61,274 nt of DNA, taken from positions 1 to 61,274 of the forward strand of contig JAEWEV010000009.1 of the NCBI GenBank assembly GCA_023389155.1, given 5' to 3'. The position numbers and the translations under genes are program-made. The DNA comes from Pseudomonadota bacterium (lineage in GTDB: Bacteria; Pseudomonadota; Gammaproteobacteria; Burkholderiales; Burkholderiaceae_B). Positions 32,226 to 41,464 of the stretch are shown here, piece by piece (the stretch's first letter is position 1; the number at the start of each line of letters is the position of its first letter). Under the pieces are notes generated by a model, which worked only from the letters and a program-made list of their open reading frames with translations, was not told the origin of the DNA and searched no databases.

Positions 32226-33854
32226 TCAGGCTCTGACTTTGACATAGCTGCCCGGCGCCGGTTCCAGGGGTGGATGATCTGCACTTCCCGGTTTGGACTT
32301 TGCCTTGACCTTGCGGCCGCTATGCCCTTCAAGCCATGCGACCCAGTCGGGCCACCAGCTGCCCGGCACAGACTGCGCCTGATCAAGCCAGTCCTGCGCT
32401 TCGGTCTCGTGCACCTGCACTGTATCATTGGTCCAGTAATTACGTTTGTTTTTTGCGGGAGGATTGATGACACCCGCAATATGCCCGGAGGCGCCAAGAA
32501 CGTATCTGGTATCACCAGACAGCAGCCGGGCTGACGCGAAAGAAGCTGTCCACGGCACAATGTGATCTTCTTTTGAACCGTAAACGTAAACGGGCATGTC
32601 AATATCGGAAAGATCAACCTGTTCACCGCAGACTCTGAGCGCCCCGGGATGGCGCAGCTTGTTCTCCAGATACATGTTCCGAAAGTACCAGGTGAAGAAA
32701 GGCCCCGGCAGGTTTGTACCGTCCGAGTTCCAGTACAGCAGATCAAACGCAGGCGGCGCATTGCCCTTCAGATAATTGCTGACCACGTAATTCCACACGA
32801 GCTCATTGGGTCGCAGAAATGAAAAGGTCGTTGCCAGTTCTTTGGCGGTCATCAGGCCGCCCCGGCCCAGCATCTGTTCCCGGTACGTAACGTGCGCCTC
32901 ATCGACAAACACGTCCAGTATGCCGGTGCTTTCAAAATCGAGTAAAGTCGTCAGCAGGGTGGTACTGGCAACAGGATTGTCGCCGCGCGCCCGGGCTACA
33001 GCCAGCGCGCTGCTCAGCATGGTTCCGCCTACACAGAAACCCAGCGCATTGATCTGTTTCTGGCCGGTAATCTGCTGAACCGTATCAATGGCGGTCAACA
33101 CCCCTTTTTCGATGTAATCATCCCAAGTAGATGCCTGTATGCCATCGGTGTCGGTTATTTTCGGATTGCGCCAGGAAATCATGAATACGGTAAAGCCCTG
33201 GCTGACTGCATATTCGACCAGTGAGTTGCCCGGTTGCAGATCAAGAATATAGTATTTGTTGATGCAGGGCGGCACCATGAGCAACGGCCGTCGGTAAACC
33301 GTTGGCGCTTGCGGTGTGTACTGAAGCAGCTGGAAAAAGGGATTCTCAAAAACCACAGCGCCCGGTGTCGTCGCCAGATTTTTTCCAACCTCGAACATGG
33401 AATCGTCGGTCTGGGAAATCTGGCCCTTGCGCAGGTCACCAAGCAGGTTCAGGAATCCTTTCTGCAAAGATTCACCTTTGGTCTCGGCAAACACCTGCAT
33501 GGCATCGGGATTGGTCAGGAAATAATTGGCGGGCGACAGTGCATCGTTCCACTGCTCCACGGAAAAACGCAAGCGCTCCCTGATGCTATCGGGAACGGCA
33601 GCATCATCCACCATTTTCTGCATGACGTCCGCGGACAGCAGATAAAGATGCGCCATCATCAGATGTTGCGGACTGTTCTGCCATGCAGCACCACTGAACC
33701 GTCTGTCGCGCAACGGCGGCAGTTTCCCCTCACGCGCGTCGGTAGCAATTTGCTGCCATTTCTGCAGGAACTCAGCCTGCATGCGGTTCGGATATTCCCC
33801 GCCTGCGGTCAAATCCGGCTGGGGCCACCATGCTTTATCAGTCTCTTTGGTCAC
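32226..33854 (-). CDS. phaC: Class I polyhydroxyalkanoate synthase PhaC
   Basis: PHB polymerase of 542 aa, which polymerises (R)-3-hydroxybutyryl-CoA at the granule surface. The lipase-like box is GFCVGGT with nucleophile Cys274; the catalytic Asp is in YGSKEDHIVPW and the His in LGASGHIAGVINPP near the C-terminus. The PhaC N-terminal domain is present (PQHLMMAHLYLLSADVM). It starts with GTG, with CCGGAG about 7 nt upstream. phaA is not between phaC and phaB as in many class I operons, so the beta-ketothiolase must come from elsewhere. Confidence 0.95.
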   Translation of the reverse strand: MTKETDKAWWPQPDLTAGGEYPNRMQAEFLQKWQQIATDAREGKLPPLRDRRFSGAAWQNSPQHLMMAHLYLLSADVMQKMVDDAAVPDSIRERLRFSVEQWNDALSPANYFLTNPDAMQVFAETKGESLQKGFLNLLGDLRKGQISQTDDSMFEVGKNLATTPGAVVFENPFFQLLQYTPQAPTVYRRPLLMVPPCINKYYILDLQPGNSLVEYAVSQGFTVFMISWRNPKITDTDGIQASTWDDYIEKGVLTAIDTVQQITGQKQINALGFCVGGTMLSSALAVARARGDNPVASTTLLTTLLDFESTGILDVFVDEAHVTYREQMLGRGGLMTAKELATTFSFLRPNELVWNYVVSNYLKGNAPPAFDLLYWNSDGTNLPGPFFTWYFRNMYLENKLRHPGALRVCGEQVDLSDIDMPVYVYGSKEDHIVPWTASFASARLLSGDTRYVLGASGHIAGVINPPAKNKRNYWTNDTVQVHETEAQDWLDQAQSVPGSWWPDWVAWLEGHSGRKVKAKSKPGSADHPPLEPAPGSYVKVRA

Positions 33855-33879
33855 TCAGGTCTCCGGATATCAACTGTTT

Positions 33880-33930
33880 TATAAACCGTGTTTTTTCACC
33901 GTCTATAAACCATTCTATATAAAAAAAAAC
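33880..33930 (-). promoter_or_regulatory. Repeated GGTTTATA motif upstream of phaC
   Basis: On the minus strand GGTTTATA occurs twice, 24 bp apart (33911-33904 and 33887-33880), next to a run of nine T and TATATAG. This 158-bp gap after pgeF probably holds a phaC promoter; the repeats could be operator half-sites. Not linked to a known PhaR consensus. Confidence 0.35.
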
Positions 33931-34012
33931 AAGACGTCAGACGGTATATTCCCGACTAAGGGAAACCCTGAGCAGACGGATGAATATCGAAAACCTGATC
34001 ACAAACCCAATG

Positions 34013-34762
34013 TCAGGATTCCATCCAGATCACGGTTGCCAGTCTTCCTGTCACGGGTTCGCGGCGGTAGGAATAGAACAGATCCCTTTGGTTATAGGTG
34101 CAGCATCCGCTCTTCTCGATGTGAGCGATGCCTAGCACCGAGAGGCGACAGGCCGCAATCTCCGGCAGATCGGCAAGCCATTTGCCAGCATGATGCGGGT
34201 GTGGCTCGAAACAGTGTGCCAGTGTCGGATTCTCATCCAGAAAAGCCTCACGTACAGGTAGTCCGACTTCGAATGCCTGACGGGAAATGCCCGGACCAAT
34301 CCAGGCGTAGTCGGGCAGTTTACCCGCCTTCGCTTGCATTTTCTTGACAGTATTTTCCAGTACGCCCGCCGCAAGGCCGCGCCAGCCTGCATGCGCCGCG
34401 CCGATGACCCCCTCGCCGCCAAAAACGACCGGCAGACAGTCAGCCGTCATGATGGCCAGCACCCTGCCGGGTGTTGTCGTCACGCTGGCATCGTAATCTC
34501 GCGCGGGGGAGGTTCCCGAATGATCGGCATCCCAGACGTCCGTGCCGTGAACCTGATTCAGCCAAACTGGTGTGGCCGCAACCCTGTCGGCCAGGCGAGC
34601 GCGATTTTGCTGCACGGCAACGGGGTCATCTCCCACGTGAATGCCCAGGTTATTGGTATCGAAAGGCGCAGGGCTAACGCCTCCGTGACGCGTGGTACAG
34701 AAATAGCGTATGCCGGGCCACTCACGTCCTGTTACCTGTAGCGGCTTCACGCTGATCTCCAT
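34013..34762 (-). CDS. pgeF: Peptidoglycan editing factor PgeF (DUF152/laccase-domain)
   Basis: Cytoplasmic enzyme of 249 aa of the YfiH/PgeF family, which removes wrongly incorporated serine from UDP-MurNAc-peptide and is also reported as a purine nucleoside phosphorylase. Motifs: NQVHGTDVWDAD near 69, TADCLPV near 107 and GAAHAGWRGL near 123, supplying His and Cys metal ligands. It overlaps rluD by 16 nt, a common pairing. Confidence 0.93.
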   Translation of the reverse strand: MEISVKPLQVTGREWPGIRYFCTTRHGGVSPAPFDTNNLGIHVGDDPVAVQQNRARLADRVAATPVWLNQVHGTDVWDADHSGTSPARDYDASVTTTPGRVLAIMTADCLPVVFGGEGVIGAAHAGWRGLAAGVLENTVKKMQAKAGKLPDYAWIGPGISRQAFEVGLPVREAFLDENPTLAHCFEPHPHHAGKWLADLPEIAACRLSVLGIAHIEKSGCCTYNQRDLFYSYRREPVTGRLATVIWMES

Positions 34763-35712
34763 TGAATCTGCGCCATCAACTGCTCCATATCCGCTTCTCG
34801 CTCCGCCTCAAAACTGCGCGATGTTTCGGAAAGCGGATCAATAAAGGTCAGGCGGCGGGCATGCAGCATCTGTCGTGCCGCCTGCCCCAGCGGTTTGCCG
34901 TTATATAGCAGATCCCCCAGCAGCGGATGTCCCAGACTTTGCATATGGACCCGGATCTGGTGTGTCCTGCCCGTTTCCAGCCTGCATTGCACGTGGCTGA
35001 CCGGGGCGTCATCGATATAGCCGAAATTGACACGGTGAAAATGGGTGACTGCCTCTTTGGCGGCAATCGGTTGCACGGTAGACATGCGTACTGGTACGTG
35101 GCGGTCGCGCCCTATTGGCTGGTTCACGCTGCCCTCTGCCGCAATATGGCCCATAACCAGTGCCTCGTACTCCCGCCCCATGCTGCGGGTCTGCAACTGC
35201 CGGACAAAGTGAGTCTGTGCCGCTTCGGTACGTGCAACGACCAGCAGGCCGTCAGTATCCTTGTCCAGACGGTGCACAATCCCGGCACGCGGCACATGGG
35301 CCAGCTCAGGATAGCGGTATAGCAGCCCGTTGAGCAGGGTGCCAGACCAGTTGCCCGCACCAGGGTGCGTGACCAGACCAGCGGGTTTGTTGACCACAAT
35401 CCAGGCATCGGAATCCGCAATAACGGTAAATTCTACCGGCTCCGGGGTAAAGGCCGATTGTTCCGGCGCCGGTTGCATAGTAACGGTAATCAGATCGTCG
35501 GCCCCCACATTCTGACGGATTTTCCCCGGTACGCCGTTAACCAGCACATGCCCCGCTTCTATCCACCCCTGCAGCCGACTACGGGAATGTTCGGGTATGA
35601 GGCCAGCCAGCACCTTGTCCAGGCGCTCTCCGATCATTGTCATGGGAAGACGGAATTGGCGCAGGTCAATGTCGGGAATTTCGTCGGCATCCTGCAAAGT
35701 TGGCTCTGACAT
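34747..35712 (-). CDS. rluD: 23S rRNA pseudouridine-1911/1915/1917 synthase RluD
   Basis: RluA-family enzyme of about 321 aa. S4 domain (ERLDKVLAGLIPEHSRSRLQGWIE) near residue 30, catalytic Asp in RAGIVHRLDKDTDGLLVVA near 145, and GRTHQIRVHMQSLGHPLLGD near 250. Start taken at ATG 35712 (MSEPTLQ); an ATG at 35736 is also in frame, neither with a clear ribosome binding site. Divergent from bamD, the usual arrangement in beta-proteobacteria. Confidence 0.94.
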   Translation of the reverse strand: MSEPTLQDADEIPDIDLRQFRLPMTMIGERLDKVLAGLIPEHSRSRLQGWIEAGHVLVNGVPGKIRQNVGADDLITVTMQPAPEQSAFTPEPVEFTVIADSDAWIVVNKPAGLVTHPGAGNWSGTLLNGLLYRYPELAHVPRAGIVHRLDKDTDGLLVVARTEAAQTHFVRQLQTRSMGREYEALVMGHIAAEGSVNQPIGRDRHVPVRMSTVQPIAAKEAVTHFHRVNFGYIDDAPVSHVQCRLETGRTHQIRVHMQSLGHPLLGDLLYNGKPLGQAARQMLHARRLTFIDPLSETSRSFEAEREADMEQLMAQIQWRSA

Positions 35713-35813
35713 CGGTAGAAAACACTGTAAAATCATATAATGTTCTAATAATAACGCGGCAATGCTATTATCAGATTGCTTTTTGAACTTTAACTAACAG
35801 TCACTTCCAAATT

Positions 35814-36638
35814 ATGCATAAACGTTTGCTTCGAACTTCTCTCATTGCGCTGGGCTGCCTGACCATTGCGGGCTGCAGCAGCATGATGAACAGAGATGCT
35901 GACAAAACAGCCGGAATGTCAGCTCCCCAGCTTTACCAGGAAGCTCGCGACAACGTTCGCAGTAATGACTACAAAACCGCACGCACCTATCTGGAAGCGG
36001 TTGAATCCCGCTATCCGTATTCCAGTTTTGCGCAGCAGTCCCTGATTGATCAGGCATACGTCAACTGGAAGGACAATGAACCGGAAAAGGCAGTTGCCGC
36101 CATTGACCGCTTTCTCAGGCTGTATCCCAGCCATCCGGGTACCGATTACATGCTGTATCTGAAGGGCCTGGTTACCTTCACGCCCCCAAGCTCCTATCTG
36201 CGAAGCCTGACCGGGCAGGATCCCAGCGAACGTGACCCTAAAGGCCTGCGCCAGTCCTATGCCGCTTTCAATGAGCTGATCCAGCGCTTTCCCGACAGCC
36301 GTTACACCCGCGATGCCAAGCAGCGCGTCACATGGCTGGTCAGTACCATTGCAGACAACGAAGTGAATGTGGCCAAGTACTATTTCACCCGTCATGCCTA
36401 TATCGCTGCGATTAACCGCAGCCAGTCAGTCCTTCGCGATTTTTCCGGGGTAGCTGCTGCCGAACCGGCACTCTATATCATGATGCGCTCCTACGAAGAA
36501 CTGGGCATGAACGACCAGGCCAGCGACGCAAAACGCGTGCTGGACCAGAACTATCCCAACAGCAAGTATTACGAACAGGGGCTAGATGGCGATGGCGGCT
36601 GGCTGTCATGGTTAAGCCCTGCTCGCGTGTTCAACTAA
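35814..36638 (+). CDS. bamD: Outer-membrane assembly lipoprotein BamD
   Basis: BAM-complex lipoprotein of 274 aa needed to insert beta-barrel proteins. The lipobox is TIAGC with lipidated Cys21, followed by TPR-type helices (LYQEARDNVRSNDYKTARTYLE, SSFAQQSLIDQAYVNWKDNEP) and the conserved YPSHPGTDYMLYLKGL near residue 103. A terminator hairpin lies 30 nt past the stop. Confidence 0.96.
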   Translation: MHKRLLRTSLIALGCLTIAGCSSMMNRDADKTAGMSAPQLYQEARDNVRSNDYKTARTYLEAVESRYPYSSFAQQSLIDQAYVNWKDNEPEKAVAAIDRFLRLYPSHPGTDYMLYLKGLVTFTPPSSYLRSLTGQDPSERDPKGLRQSYAAFNELIQRFPDSRYTRDAKQRVTWLVSTIADNEVNVAKYYFTRHAYIAAINRSQSVLRDFSGVAAAEPALYIMMRSYEELGMNDQASDAKRVLDQNYPNSKYYEQGLDGDGGWLSWLSPARVFN

Positions 36639-36666
36639 CGCAGCAACATTGATCCGGCAGTACAAA

Positions 36667-36697
36667 CAGGGCGACTTTCAGGTCGCCCTGCTGTTTT
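36667..36697 (+). terminator. Rho-independent terminator of bamD
   Basis: CAGGGCGAC (36667-36675) and GTCGCCCTG (36682-36690) form a perfect 9-bp stem with loop TTTCAG, then CTGTTTTG. Confidence 0.75.
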
Positions 36698-36833
36698 GTG
36701 GGGTTCTGCTGACCTGCGTGATGAAGCATCGTCTGCCTGACTACACTGTGGATATATGGATATGTGTGGATTTTTAATACATCCGATCCGACACGCCAGA
36801 CAGAACACCAGGCCCTCTGCGTGGGGCAACAGT

Positions 36834-38975
36834 TCAATCCGTGCCGTCCTCAGCATCCGCCGAAGGTAAGGTCATTTCCGACGAATGATTTTTCAGAAAG
36901 GCTTCGGCCTCATCCAGTTTTCGTGTGCGGCGAAACGGCGGAAGTCCACGCCAAAGCAGTTTCCCATAGGGTTTTTCAACCAGACGTCTGTCACCAACCA
37001 CCAGCAACCCCCAATCCTTCTCTGTACGGATCAGGCGCCCTGCCCCTTGTTTTAGAGCAATCGCGGCGCTGGGCAGCTGAAATTCGAAGAACGGATTGCC
37101 GCCGGACTCCCTGCAGGCCTTAATTCGCGCTTCCAGAACGGGATCGTCAGGCGGGGCAAAAGGAAGTTTATCGATCGCAACCAGGGTCAGCATGTCGCCC
37201 GGCAAATCGATACCTTCCCAGAAACTGGCGCTGCCAACCAGCACCGCATTCTTCAGCTGACGAAACTGCTGAAGCAATACGCCACGTGAACTTTCTCCCT
37301 GGCGCAGAACCGGACGGTCGATAAAATGGGTATCAAATGCCGCGAGCAGCATCGAGGCGATGTTGTCCACGGCACGCAGCGTCGTACACAGTACCAGTAC
37401 CCCGCCAGGGCTGGCCTGTATAAGCGGAATAAGGGTATCGACAAACTGCTGCTGGAACTGGGGCGATTGCGGCTCAGGCAGATGATCCGGCACGTACAGC
37501 ATGGCGTGATCCTGATAATCGAAGGGTGACTCCCAGCGTTCAGTGCGCGCGCCATACAACCCAAGCTGGCGGGTATAGTGCGAGAAATCCTTGTAAACGG
37601 ACAGTGTGGCCGACGTAAAAATCCAGGCTTGCTCCTTGCGTCGCTGCCGCGAAAACGCTTCTGCCACAGACAGCGGCGCCATCTGCAAACGGAAATGATG
37701 AAGCCCGACCTCTACCCATCGAACCAGTTGCTCTGCCTCTGTCGCCCTGACGCTCTGTTCGATTTGCTGTCCGGCACGCTGCGTTGGAGTCATTGGCCCC
37801 GCATCCGTATCGCGGCTAACACCTTCGGGAAGGATAACGGGTTGCGACCAGCGGTAAAGACGGGCACACAGCTCTGTGCCTGATTTTGCCGCGGCGGCAA
37901 GATCCGGATGACGCTCCTGGACCGCCGTGAGCATACCGGTCAGCGTGACCAGCTCGTCGTAAAGCCGGTTCAGGATATCGAAGAAGCGGTCAGCATCGGG
38001 AATCTGATCAAATGTGGCCTTGCGTCCAGGCATACTTTCAATCGGCGCAGCCGCCAGCCGCAAGTCCTTCACATAATAGGACACGCGCTGACAGGCTTCG
38101 GTCCATTTGGCACTGTCACGCGCATAAGCGAGTGCCGCCACTTCCGTGGACTTCAGAAAATCGGTGATCGTGCCAGAGTAGACCACATCTCCCATAAAGC
38201 GAGTCGCCGTTTCTGGCAGCTGGTGGGCCTCATCAAATACAACCGCATCGGCAGCAGGCAGCAGATCAGTAATGCCTTCTTCGCGCAGGACCAGGTCGGC
38301 AAAAAACAGGGCATGATTGATGACCACAACATCGGCGTCCTGCGCCTGCCGGCGGGCTTTCAGAAGAAAGCACTCCTTGACGAACGGGCAGTCCTGACCA
38401 AGACAATTTTCGCGGGTGGAGGTCACCCGGTTCCAGATATCGGCATCTTCCGGCACCTGTCCGCAGTCAGTCTTGTCGCCTGAGCGGGAACGCGATGCAA
38501 AGACGCGAATCTGCCGCAATTGGGATACTTCGTCTTTCGACTTCAGCGCACGTTCGTCCTGCTCCAGGCGCTCAAGATGATAATGACAAACGTAATTACT
38601 TCGACCCTTGAGAAGCGCTACCTGTACCGGAAGGGCCAGGGCATCTCGAACGCGCGGAACGTCCTTGTTGAACAGCTGATCCTGCAGTGTACGGGTACCC
38701 GTGGAGATCAGGACCTTGCCACCCGACAGAAAGGCGGGTATCAGGTACGCCCATGTCTTGCCGGTGCCGGTGCCGGCCTCCGCTACCAGAACCGAATGAG
38801 AACTGATGGCATCATCCACAGCCTGGGCCAGCTGTATCTGCGCATCGCGCAGCGTATAGCCGGACACTGCTGCTGCCAGCGGCCCCTCCTGAAGAAACCA
38901 GTCAGAAATATCAAAGTCCAGTACTCGCACAACCCGTCCTACGCCCTCGCCTTGCGGCATTACATGTGGCATCAT
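36834..38975 (-). CDS. DinG/YoaA-type Fe-S ATP-dependent DNA helicase
   Basis: XPD-like superfamily 2 helicase of about 713 aa. Walker A EAGTGTGKTWAYLIPA is near residue 68; Fe-S cluster cysteines lie between about 130 and 205 (NYVCHYH, DCGQ, NCLGQDCPFVKECF); the DEAH box is in VVFDEAHQLPE near 240; motif VI QGAGRLIRTEKDWG is near 655. It resembles YoaA more than the larger DinG; the subgroup is inferred. Start uncertain: the frame opens with TTG at 38996, and ATGs at 38975, 38972 and 38960 are possible. Divergent from tex, 73 bp away. Confidence 0.92.
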   Translation of the reverse strand: MMPHVMPQGEGVGRVVRVLDFDISDWFLQEGPLAAAVSGYTLRDAQIQLAQAVDDAISSHSVLVAEAGTGTGKTWAYLIPAFLSGGKVLISTGTRTLQDQLFNKDVPRVRDALALPVQVALLKGRSNYVCHYHLERLEQDERALKSKDEVSQLRQIRVFASRSRSGDKTDCGQVPEDADIWNRVTSTRENCLGQDCPFVKECFLLKARRQAQDADVVVINHALFFADLVLREEGITDLLPAADAVVFDEAHQLPETATRFMGDVVYSGTITDFLKSTEVAALAYARDSAKWTEACQRVSYYVKDLRLAAAPIESMPGRKATFDQIPDADRFFDILNRLYDELVTLTGMLTAVQERHPDLAAAAKSGTELCARLYRWSQPVILPEGVSRDTDAGPMTPTQRAGQQIEQSVRATEAEQLVRWVEVGLHHFRLQMAPLSVAEAFSRQRRKEQAWIFTSATLSVYKDFSHYTRQLGLYGARTERWESPFDYQDHAMLYVPDHLPEPQSPQFQQQFVDTLIPLIQASPGGVLVLCTTLRAVDNIASMLLAAFDTHFIDRPVLRQGESSRGVLLQQFRQLKNAVLVGSASFWEGIDLPGDMLTLVAIDKLPFAPPDDPVLEARIKACRESGGNPFFEFQLPSAAIALKQGAGRLIRTEKDWGLLVVGDRRLVEKPYGKLLWRGLPPFRRTRKLDEAEAFLKNHSSEMTLPSADAEDGTD

Positions 38976-39048
38976 ACTCCAGTTCTGCTGTGCCAACCGG
39001 GATGGTTATGGCACAATGTCGCGTTTAGTTTAATTTTTATCGCGAAGC

Positions 39049-41424
39049 ATGAACGTATCCACTACTCCAGTTACCGCCACCTCTGCGCTGGTTGACCCGG
39101 CGCGCATTATTGCATTGCTGGCTTCCGAGCTCAATATTCGCGCTAGCCAGATCCAGGCCACAGTGGCGCTGCTTGATGACGGGGCTACCGTCCCGTTTAT
39201 CGCGCGTTACCGCAAGGAAGTTACCGGCGGCCTGGATGATACCGTACTGCGTAATCTGGAGGTGCGCCTGGCCTATGTCCGCGAACTGGAGTCGCGCCGC
39301 GCTGCTGTCCTCGAATCGATCTCCGGCCAGGGCAAGCTCACGCCCGAGCTGAACGATGCCATTGCGGCGGCTGACACCAAGCAGCGGCTGGAAGACCTAT
39401 ACGCGCCATTCAAACCCAAACGCCGCACCCGTGCCCAGATTGCACGCGAAGCCGGTCTGGAGCCGCTGGCCGACCTGCTTCTGACCGACAGCAAGGCCGT
39501 ACCGCTTGTGGCTGCCGAAGCGTATGTCAACGAGGAGGCCGGCGTAAAAGACACCCGCGCTGCCCTTGATGGCGCCAGGGATATTCTGGCCGAGCGTTTT
39601 GCAGAAAATGCCGATCTGGTTGCCGATATGCGCGATTATCTGGGACAGCACGGCTTTCTGTACTCCAAGGTCATTGAAGGCAAAGAAGAAGAAGGCGCCA
39701 ATTTCCGGGACTGGTTTGACTTCCGTGAATCCATCCGCAGCCTGCCGTCCCATCGGGTGCTGGCCCTGCTGCGCGGCCGCCAGCAAGGTGCGCTGGATTT
39801 GCGCATCGGCCTGAGTGACGAGCAGGATGCGCTCACCCCTCACCCCTGCGTAGAACGCATCAGCCGTTTTCTGGAACTGGGCGCCGATTACTCAGCCACG
39901 GCCAGTGCCCGCGGTAAATGGCTGGCCGATGTGGCCCGCTGGACCTGGCGCGTCAAAATGCTCACGGCTTTCGAATCCGAATTCATTACCAAATTGCGCG
40001 AGGAAGCCGAGGCCGAGGCTATCCGCGTTTTCGCTGCGAACCTGAAAGACCTGCTGCTTGCCGCGCCTGCTGGCCCAAAATCGGTACTCGGCCTGGATCC
40101 TGGTATCCGGACTGGCGTCAAAGTCGCCGCCATCGATAAAACAGGTAAGGTGCTGGACACAGCAACCATCTACCCGTTCGAACCTCGTCGCGATCGTAAT
40201 GGTTCACTGGCTACGCTGGCGGCCCTGGTCAACAAACACAAGATTGAACTGATTGCCATTGGTAACGGTACGGCATCGCGCGAAACAGAAAAACTGGCGG
40301 CCGAACTCATCGAAGCACTGCCCAACGCCGGCCTGCGGAAAATCGTTGTGTCCGAAGCCGGTGCCTCGGTGTACTCGGCATCCGAGCTGGCTGCCAAGGA
40401 GTTTCCTGATATGGACGTGAGTCTGCGCGGCGCCGTGTCCATTGCCCGTCGTCTGCAGGATCCGCTGGCCGAATTGGTCAAAATCGAACCCAAGGCTATC
40501 GGTGTAGGCCAATACCAGCACGATGTGAACCAGCGGGAGCTGGCGCGCTCACTGGACGCGGTCATAGAGGACTGCGTAAATGCGGTGGGCGTAGACGTCA
40601 ATACAGCCTCAGCACCTCTGCTCTCACGGGTATCGGGCCTGAACTCCACGCTTGCACGCAATATTGTGGACTGGCGCGACCAGAACGGCGCATTCCTCAC
40701 CCGTAAAGCGCTGCTGGATGTCTCGCGTTTCGGCGCCAAAGCATTTGAGCAGGCGGCTGGGTTTCTGCGTATCCAGAACGGCGACAATCCGCTGGATGCC
40801 TCGGCAGTGCACCCGGAAGCCTACCCCCTGGTCGAGCGGATTCTGGACAAAATCCGCAAGGATGTAAAAGCAGTAATTGGCAATAAAGAGGCGCTCAGTG
40901 GCCTTTCCCCGGTTGAATTTACCGATGATCGATTTGGTCTGCCAACAGTCAAAGACATATTCGCGGAACTGGAAAAACCTGGTCGCGACCCGCGTCCGGA
41001 ATTCAAGACGGTCACCTTCCAGGAAGGCGTGGAAACCATCAAGGACCTGACAGAAGGCATGATTCTTGATGGCGTCGTTACCAATGTCGCCAATTTCGGG
41101 GCTTTCGTGGATATCGGCGTCCATCAGGACGGTCTGGTGCATATCTCGGCACTGTCTGAACAATACGTGAAGGATCCACGCGACGTGGTCCGTGTCGGTC
41201 AGACAGTCAAGGTCAAGGTGCAGGAAGTCGATGTCGCCCGCAATCGTATCGGGCTCACCATGAGGCTGAAGGATGATTCAGGTCCTGCACCGCGACGTGA
41301 TTCCCGTCCCGGTGCAACGGGCCCCAGGTCTGCAGGTGGTGGTCGACCGGCTCCCCGCAATCAGCCACGCAGCGACACGTCGATGAACGCCATGGCAGCC
41401 GCATTTGCCAAACTGAAAAAATAA
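39049..41424 (+). CDS. tex: RNA-binding transcription accessory protein Tex
   Basis: Tex-family protein of 791 aa. N-terminal helical domain (LLDDGATVPFIARYRKEVTGGLDD near 40-63), a YqgF/RNase H-like domain starting KSVLGLDPGIRTGVKVAAID near 344, helix-hairpin-helix modules (VNTASAPLLSRVSGLNSTLA near 510) and an S1 RNA-binding domain near 665-740 (GAFVDIGVHQDGLVHIS). The C-terminal 50 residues are Arg/Gly/Pro-rich. It acts in transcription-linked processes in several pathogens; the exact role is unsettled. Confidence 0.96.
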   Translation: MNVSTTPVTATSALVDPARIIALLASELNIRASQIQATVALLDDGATVPFIARYRKEVTGGLDDTVLRNLEVRLAYVRELESRRAAVLESISGQGKLTPELNDAIAAADTKQRLEDLYAPFKPKRRTRAQIAREAGLEPLADLLLTDSKAVPLVAAEAYVNEEAGVKDTRAALDGARDILAERFAENADLVADMRDYLGQHGFLYSKVIEGKEEEGANFRDWFDFRESIRSLPSHRVLALLRGRQQGALDLRIGLSDEQDALTPHPCVERISRFLELGADYSATASARGKWLADVARWTWRVKMLTAFESEFITKLREEAEAEAIRVFAANLKDLLLAAPAGPKSVLGLDPGIRTGVKVAAIDKTGKVLDTATIYPFEPRRDRNGSLATLAALVNKHKIELIAIGNGTASRETEKLAAELIEALPNAGLRKIVVSEAGASVYSASELAAKEFPDMDVSLRGAVSIARRLQDPLAELVKIEPKAIGVGQYQHDVNQRELARSLDAVIEDCVNAVGVDVNTASAPLLSRVSGLNSTLARNIVDWRDQNGAFLTRKALLDVSRFGAKAFEQAAGFLRIQNGDNPLDASAVHPEAYPLVERILDKIRKDVKAVIGNKEALSGLSPVEFTDDRFGLPTVKDIFAELEKPGRDPRPEFKTVTFQEGVETIKDLTEGMILDGVVTNVANFGAFVDIGVHQDGLVHISALSEQYVKDPRDVVRVGQTVKVKVQEVDVARNRIGLTMRLKDDSGPAPRRDSRPGATGPRSAGGGRPAPRNQPRSDTSMNAMAAAFAKLKK

Positions 41425-41428
41425 GCGT

Positions 41429-41454
41429 GATGGCGACCCGCAAGAGTCGCCATC
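41429..41454. terminator. Hairpin between convergent tex and Bug genes
   Basis: GATGGCGAC (41429-41437) and GTCGCCATC (41446-41454) pair perfectly, but no T-run follows on the plus strand and none on the minus strand, so intrinsic termination would be weak. Confidence 0.45.
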
Positions 41455-41464
41455 TGCATATTGA

